Positions 58,584 through 64,000 of a stretch of DNA of 64,000 bases are shown here, in pieces. Positions within the stretch are counted from its first letter, which is position 1. Each line of letters begins with the position of its first letter. The DNA is from a cyanobacterium endosymbiont of Epithemia clementina EcSB. Its GTDB lineage: Bacteria; Cyanobacteriota; Cyanobacteriia; Cyanobacteriales; Microcystaceae. The position numbers were made by a program, and so were the translations under genes. The notes beneath the pieces are model-generated. The model saw nothing but the letters and a program-made list of their open reading frames with translations. It ran no database searches and was not told the origin of the DNA. The stretch spans positions 613,110 to 677,109 of the forward strand of contig NZ_CP123991.1 of the NCBI RefSeq assembly GCF_029919255.1. Direction: 5' to 3'.

Positions 58584-58627
58584 CTAATTAACTTAGTAGT
58601 CAAACAATTAAGTACTAAGTTAATTAG
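58584..58627. repeat. Perfect 15-bp inverted repeat
   Basis: CTAATTAACTTAGTA (58584-58598) and TACTAAGTTAATTAG (58613-58627), 14-base loop. Confidence 0.75.
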
Positions 58628-59395
58628 CCAAATTACGGACAACATTTATCTCAATCATTAGCAGCCATAACGCCTACATCAGGAATTACAAAGCTTGTGC
58701 TTGGCTCATTTGAACCGCTGCATCTTACATCCACTTCATTTCAAACCGTTACGTCAAGCTCGAATTAGAAAATTTTGACTTCATACAGAGCTCTTAAAAA
58801 GAGTAAAAACTTTATTTATACTACCCCTAATAAAGTTAACCCCACAAAGGTGCTTTTTTTAAAAAAAAGCAATATAGCCATAGCTACACACAATATCTCG
58901 CTTATTAGTTTTTAACTTCACGAATTTTTAGCTTTGATAGTTTTTTATATCAAATTAATAACCTTTATGAGTCAAAACACAAGCATATAACATTGTTTTT
59001 AGCAAGATTTTTTTCAAAAAATTACTCATCATGAACAAAATATTAAGTATATCTACTCAAAAAATCAGAAAATTCGAATAACTTTCTTTCAAATTATTTG
59101 ACGAATACTGTAAACAATCTGTAATAATCTAAGAGGGCAGTGTATTTTAAAGTCCCTATTCATTGGCAGAACTGTTCAAAATTAAAACAAAATCGTCAGT
59201 GATCACCCCATCAGCACAGTTAGAGGTAAGGCAATTTTGACGGCACGAGCTTATATTACTAGCAACAATCTGGGTTTTCTGGAGATGCATCTCTGGAAAA
59301 TTTTCGTCCAGATCTCTACGTAAGTTATATTCGATATGGCTGATCAGTGCTAAGCTAATGAGTTTTTTCTAAACCAACCAATGGAGGTATATCCC

Positions 59396-59881
<486 letters not shown>

Positions 59882-60003
59882 AATAACGTTAGGGTAAAGG
59901 ATGGGTTCATAAACAATGGTTGATTAAGTAATTACTCATCCTCTATTCTTGAGGTTGAAATCTAAAAACCCAGACAAATAGTCTGCTGTTAAGGAGTTTA
60001 GGC

Positions 60004-60714
60004 ATGTCAATGACCAATGATCCTGTTGTGCTCATGAAACAAGAGGTGGGAAAGGCCGCCGTCGCCCGTGTTCAATCTGATTCCATTGTCGGCTTAGGCA
60101 CAGGCTCAACAACAGCCTATGCCATTCAATACATTGGAGAACGCCTCAAATCAGGAGATTTAAAAAATATTGTTGGGGTGACGACTTCCTTTCAAGGAGA
60201 AGTCCTAGCCAGAAAATACAATATTCCCCTGACTACCCTTGATGTGATTGATCACATTGACATTGCAATTGATGGCGCCGATGAAGTTGATCCGCAGAAA
60301 AACTTAATTAAGGGAGGTGGTGCTGCTCACACCCAAGAAAAAATAGTAGACAGCTTAGCCAGATTTTTTATTGTAGTAGTTGATAGTAATAAACTAGTAG
60401 ATAAATTGGGCTCAACTTGTCTATTACCTGTGGAAGTAATCCCCAAAGCGGTAACTCCTGTTATGCGTCAATTAGAACAATTGGGAGGAAAACCGGAACT
60501 ACGAATGGGAGTCAGAAAAGCCGGACCTGTGGTTACAGATCAGGGAAATTTAGTTATTGATGTCAAATTTGAAGAGATTAACAATCCGGAGACCTTGGAA
60601 GTTACCATTAACAATATTCCAGGGGTACTAGAAAACGGTTTGTTTGTTGGGATAACTGATTTGGTCTTAGTAGGAGAAATTATCAACGGTAAGCCGATAG
60701 TACGAGAACTATAA
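60004..60714 (+). CDS. rpiA: Ribose-5-phosphate isomerase A
   Basis: 236 residues from ATG 60004. It interconverts ribose-5-phosphate and ribulose-5-phosphate in the pentose phosphate and Calvin pathways. [13 protein letters not shown] (about 29-41) binds the phosphate, [19 protein letters not shown] (about 90-108) carries the catalytic Asp/Glu and Lys, and the C-terminal [11 protein letters not shown] is standard. It is intact and follows the RRM gene by 122 bases on the same strand. A GC-rich hairpin comes after it. Confidence 0.95.
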   Translation: MSMTNDPVVLMKQEVGKAAVARVQSDSIVGLGTGSTTAYAIQYIGERLKSGDLKNIVGVTTSFQGEVLARKYNIPLTTLDVIDHIDIAIDGADEVDPQKNLIKGGGAAHTQEKIVDSLARFFIVVVDSNKLVDKLGSTCLLPVEVIPKAVTPVMRQLEQLGGKPELRMGVRKAGPVVTDQGNLVIDVKFEEINNPETLEVTINNIPGVLENGLFVGITDLVLVGEIINGKPIVREL

Positions 60715-60746
60715 ACTATAGCTGCTTTTTTCTAATTAACATCAAT

Positions 60747-60771
60747 CCCCCCGTTTTTCACAAACGAGGGG
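60747..60771 (+). terminator. GC-rich hairpin after rpiA
   Basis: CCCCCCGTTT (60747-60756) pairs with AAACGAGGGG (60762-60771) with one mismatch and a 5-base loop, 33 bases after the rpiA stop. It lacks a T-run. Confidence 0.6.
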
Positions 60772-60911
60772 AGTTATGCTGCCAGGCTATTCTTTAGTTT
60801 GTGTTAAGACAATTTGAATAGAATTTATGTGTCATGGAGGAGCAACAGTAAAAATTGTGAAAAAATATTTATTCCCGATTTGAGGACATGAGCATGAAGA
60901 TCGAAAGACTT

Positions 60912-61220
60912 CTAATTTAAATAATGACCTCGTACATCTTGATAGAAATAAAAATTATAAACATCAAATAATCCTGCAACTGTGCTGTAAGTGGTGCCTA
61001 TCGTCAACATTCCTTGAATAGGATAGCCCTCATCAAAAACCGATCAAAACATCAGCAGTTCTGCTGTTTCTAGCTAACTGGGCTTAACAACTCAAGAAAT
61101 ATGACTAACAGCCAACAGTTATGCCAATTCTGCCCCTAATAATAACAGAGTGGTCATAAAGCTCAATAAGGCAGTTAATAAAAGTGAACGAAATAAGCTT
61201 AAACACAATGGTCATCTTCT
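60912..61220 (-). pseudogene. Small membrane-protein pseudogene, family unknown
   Basis: On the minus strand: LFRSLLLTALLSFMTTLLLL (a clear span), GAELA-stop-LLAVSHIS-stop-VVKPS, a frame change, then FDEGYPIQGMLTIGTTYSTV with AGLFDVYNFYFYQDVRGH and TAG at 60912. Three in-frame stops and at least one indel disrupt an otherwise convincing protein of about 100 residues with a membrane span. I do not recognise it. Confidence 0.5.
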
Positions 61221-61500
61221 GATAAACAAAACATATTTGCTTTTTTTTATAAAAAGACAAATTCTTTTATCTAGAACTTAATGCCAAAATTTTTTTAATT
61301 TTTTTTTAAAAAAATAGTGGATATCTATTTAAGTGATGAGCTCAAACCTGGGCTATGGTAGGTCAAATGACATTTACACAATCCAGGATAAAATTTATAG
61401 ACGCTCATGGGACAACATCGACTTTATCTGAGTTATTTTAACTTTCTTGGAGATAGGGGAGCTTTTTTGTGGAGTATATACCGCCCCAGTTCTGTCTTCC

Positions 61501-62853
61501 CTATTGCTGTGAACTACTCTCTGTTCTCACCGTCAACACTTGAGGGGGAGTAGCATCAGGGGGATAGAGGAAATTTATCCTGACCAGTTTCCATAGTTGG
61601 GGAAGAATCGTTTGTTTGACAAGAGGTTTGCCAAATTCTCCTCTATGTTGAACGATATGAAAATAACGAGTTTGCCAAGTCTGTATTGGATCAAGATAAC
61701 GGACGCTAATTGGCCCTCGAAAAAATACCTGTGGAGCAGGAGGAGAAAGGAAACTTAACCCTCCAATTAGTTTATCTTGTTTAACGGGAGTTTGTAATGT
61801 AACTGTAACTGTTTGAGGTTCTAAGGTGGGGTTATATAACGGTAGTGTTAGGCTGTACTGTATTCCATAGTTACCATGAGCTTGATAAGCGGTGTCGGGA
61901 TAACGGACTAACATAGGCGCACTTTGTACTTGCTTGGTACCTAGAGTTCCTCCTTGTAAGGAGCTTAATGGGTAGGAGATAGCTGAACCTTTAGGAGGAA
62001 TTGCCAACCAATTTCCTCGATTTGTTAGTCTTCCTTGCCAGATAGAGCCTTGAGAGACACCTGCCACTCGACCATAAATAATGGGTTCAGTCCCAGGGGG
62101 AGTAGGAGGGCGGTCACGGGGAGTCACTAAATTTCCATTTTGTAGAACTGTTTTCCATTCTTGTAGAGTAGGTGGTCGTTCTTTTCCGTTTTCATCAAGA
62201 GGAGCAAATTTCGCTAAACTCGCCACATAGACATTACCATTAGTCTCAAGACGAACATAAGTAGATCGTCCGTTTAAAGGAGGATCGAGATCTTTCACGG
62301 GAATAGGTAAATTCACTAATATTCGACTTTTCTTTCCATGAATGATCAAATAAGGAGGAAAAATGTCCTGGCGGTGACGGCGTAGAATATCTCCCATTAC
62401 ACGACTTCCAGGCCCAGCATACAAAATTCCCAGGGAATCTTCGACCTGGGACGGTAATTTAATAAATGGAGCATCGGGTTGACTAAGATAACTAGCTCCG
62501 TGGATAATTTTTAAGTTAACTTGAGTTTGGCGAGGATTATAGAGTAATATACCTAAATATAGGGTACTTAAATTATCGAAACTCTGGGCTTTTGCTACAT
62601 GATGGACAAAAATATCGAATTTTCCAGGAAATGGAAAATTTAAATGGGCATTTTTATAGACTTTCCCTTGAGGAGGAAAGGTAGACAGCAAAATTCCTTC
62701 ATTTATAACTAATTCAGGACTATTACTATTAAAAACCGGAATCGAATTTAGCTTTCCTGGTAAAGGATAAACCTGGTGGGATTGAACAATTTCTTGAGAA
62801 GGCTGAGAGGAAATCAGAAGAGTTTGGGCAAAGATAATAAAGGGAATTACCAT
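61501..62853 (-). CDS. DUF3370 family exported protein
   Basis: 450 residues from ATG 62853, beginning with a short hydrophobic signal-like segment (MVIPFIIFAQTLLISS). The sequence is rich in beta-strand patterns with Pro/Gly turns (SPELVINEGILLSTFPPQGK; STYVRLETNGNVYVASLAKF; AISYPLSSLQGGTLGTKQVQ). It fits the cyanobacterial DUF3370 family, whose function is unknown and which is thought to be periplasmic or cell-surface. No catalytic motif is seen. Complete, with no damage. Confidence 0.75.
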   Translation of the reverse strand: MVIPFIIFAQTLLISSQPSQEIVQSHQVYPLPGKLNSIPVFNSNSPELVINEGILLSTFPPQGKVYKNAHLNFPFPGKFDIFVHHVAKAQSFDNLSTLYLGILLYNPRQTQVNLKIIHGASYLSQPDAPFIKLPSQVEDSLGILYAGPGSRVMGDILRRHRQDIFPPYLIIHGKKSRILVNLPIPVKDLDPPLNGRSTYVRLETNGNVYVASLAKFAPLDENGKERPPTLQEWKTVLQNGNLVTPRDRPPTPPGTEPIIYGRVAGVSQGSIWQGRLTNRGNWLAIPPKGSAISYPLSSLQGGTLGTKQVQSAPMLVRYPDTAYQAHGNYGIQYSLTLPLYNPTLEPQTVTVTLQTPVKQDKLIGGLSFLSPPAPQVFFRGPISVRYLDPIQTWQTRYFHIVQHRGEFGKPLVKQTILPQLWKLVRINFLYPPDATPPQVLTVRTESSSQQ

Positions 62854-63561
62854 GTTTATTCATCTAAACTTTTTACGTCATCTTTTGAAGCAAGTGAGGG
62901 ATTAATAATAAATATTGTCTAACTGATGATTAAATTTTTGAGTTTAGCAGGACATCGTCCTAAATAAAATTATAACAATGCTTGAAATTTTAATAAAGTT
63001 TTAATAGTAATTCTTTAATTAGGGAATTTTACAGTTGGGTGGGATTATCAGCGTGAGATCGATTTAATGTCATCTTCTTTCTCCTTATAGTTATCAGTTA
63101 AGTTAATTTTAGATTAGGGTAGTATTGTCTTGATAACTGTTTATGGACCACTGATGGTTAAGTATTTCCAGTAGACTCAACTCATTAATATACAACTGAT
63201 GGCTCCAGCAACTAGTGTCGCGACAAGGACACTTTTAGTCAGTACATTAATCTCTGAAATTCCTAATAAGTTTAAAACTATAACTCTAACCAGACTGATA
63301 TACTTCCCTCTAGGAAATGACTCACGTTAGTTACCAATAAAGTTTTCTATCAACCTATATCTAACTACATCTGAGAGTCCAATGTATAACTCTATCACAT
63401 AGGGTTAACTAAGGTTCTATCTCAAGAAAAATAATGATTTCTCCGACTCTTTTCTATAATTTATCGCGAACAATAGTTCAAGAATTAGGCTTAAAGTTAA
63501 ATATTCAGTTCAGTATGCCTAAAACTCTTGGTTGATGTTGCCCTGAATTTAAAAACAGTTC
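62854..63561. other. Gene-free stretch
   Basis: Between the DUF3370 gene and miaB (both minus strand). No coding frame or long hairpin that I can support. Confidence 0.5.
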
Positions 63562-64000
63562 CTAAACTAAATTACCTGTCAAGCTAAACGCACGAACTTC
63601 AGTGATTTTTACTTCAACAATTTGCCCTTTTAATTGATTAATATCACCTCTGAAAAAGGTCAAACGATTGCCCTGAGTTCGTCCCATCACTTGGGTTTTA
63701 TCTTGTGGGTTTTGACCTTCTACTAATACCTTTTCTATACGGCCTAAATACCTTTGTGATCTTTCGGCAGCTTTTTGTGCTACCAAATGATTGAGACGTT
63801 GTAGGCGATCACTCTTAACATCTTCACTTAATTGATTCTCCCACAAGGCTGCAGATGTTCCGGGACGGGGGGAATAAGCTGCCGTGTTAAGTTGATCAAA
63901 TCCAACATCAGCGACCAATTTTAAGGTTTTTTCAAATTGTTTTTCTGTTTCCCCAGGAAACCCTACAATAGCATCAGCACTAATGGAAGCGTCAGGCATA
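63562..64000 (-). CDS. miaB: tRNA-2-methylthio-N6-dimethylallyladenosine synthase MiaB, C-terminal part
   Basis: The frame enters at the right edge and ends at TAG 63562; about 146 residues are visible. [20 protein letters not shown] belongs to the radical-SAM core, [13 protein letters not shown] and [19 protein letters not shown] follow, and the C-terminal TRAM domain includes [20 protein letters not shown] and [16 protein letters not shown]. The Y-S-x-R-P-G-T-x-A motif and the TRAM ending are as in MiaB rather than RimO. It adds the methylthio group at A37 of tRNAs reading UNN codons. The N-terminus lies outside the window. Confidence 0.88.
   Translation of the reverse strand, partial: MPDASISADAIVGFPGETEKQFEKTLKLVADVGFDQLNTAAYSPRPGTSAALWENQLSEDVKSDRLQRLNHLVAQKAAERSQRYLGRIEKVLVEGQNPQDKTQVMGRTQGNRLTFFRGDINQLKGQIVEVKITEVRAFSLTGNLV

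Larger units (their letters stand above)
55108..59395. other. 4.3-kb gene-free, palindrome-rich stretch
   Basis: The longest gene-free part of the window. I find no gene and no readable pseudogene. It has a dense set of perfect palindromes (55332-55355, 55408-55467, 55833-55870, 56820-56851, 58273-58316, 58584-58627) and a triple 18-bp tandem repeat (58314-58367). The last 150 bases form the leader of the RRM gene. Confidence 0.6.
60715..61500. other. Gene-free stretch between convergent genes
   Basis: Holds the rpiA hairpin terminator and a minus-strand pseudogene (60912-61220); the remainder is A/T-rich with nothing recognised. Confidence 0.5.

Overview
The window looks like the chromosome of a cyanobacterium of the Cyanothece/Crocosphaera type undergoing reductive evolution. 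Cyanobacterial markers include an NDH-1 subunit O gene (ndhO), thf1/psb29, a solanesyl diphosphate synthase, DUF2811, DUF4912, DUF3370 and DICT-domain proteins, and six copies of the HIP1 octamer GCGATCGC, all inside intact genes. A NifX-family protein and a decayed NifU/Rieske gene point to a nitrogen fixer. Close to half of the window carries no intact gene; this DNA is very AT-rich and in places still holds readable wrecks of genes. The clearest are psbA (photosystem II D1) and malate dehydrogenase. Intact genes for core functions beside a dead psbA fit a diatom diazotrophic endosymbiont (spheroid body or 'diazoplast' of Epithemia/Rhopalodia) better than a free-living strain or the denser UCYN-A genome. 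That assignment is an inference.

Layout. 0-10 kb: partial gene at the left edge, lepA, a DciA-like gene, surE convergent with lpdA, tyrA and a Na+/H+ antiporter. 11-21 kb: amiC, murI, a 38-residue membrane ORF, sds, grpE divergent from ridA, DUF2811, ndhO, an mdh pseudogene and a NifX-like gene. 21-28 kb: mostly eroded DNA around sbcD. 28-42 kb: a class A penicillin-binding protein, thrB, tRNA-Leu(GAG), an HtrA/Deg protease, a DICT-GAF histidine kinase, a DUF4912 protein, recJ. 41.5-44 kb: an operon of a TPR protein and two small membrane proteins, ending in a wrecked NifU/Rieske gene; this resembles the uptake-hydrogenase-associated cassette of N2-fixing cyanobacteria. 44-46 kb: eroded. 46-51 kb: a small conserved protein, thf1, a SPOR-like protein, a CysQ-like phosphatase and a TPR protein. 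52-55 kb: gcvH, the psbA pseudogene, an SLH lipoprotein. 55-59.4 kb: the longest gene-free stretch. 59.4-64 kb: an RRM protein, rpiA, a DUF3370 protein and the 3' part of miaB.

Functions kept intact are translation fidelity, tRNA modification, peptidoglycan building and remodelling (murI, PBP1, amiC), recombination (recJ, sbcD), threonine and aromatic amino acid synthesis, the glycine cleavage H protein, the pentose phosphate enzyme RpiA, and respiration/NDH-1. Lost functions seen here are D1 and malate dehydrogenase. A second striking feature is a large number of long, perfect, AT-rich inverted repeats (up to 29 bp per arm) with unrelated sequences. Some sit at 3' ends of genes, others in the middle of eroded DNA, and one lies inside an intact coding sequence. 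No mobile element, CRISPR array or clearly intact novel system was seen.
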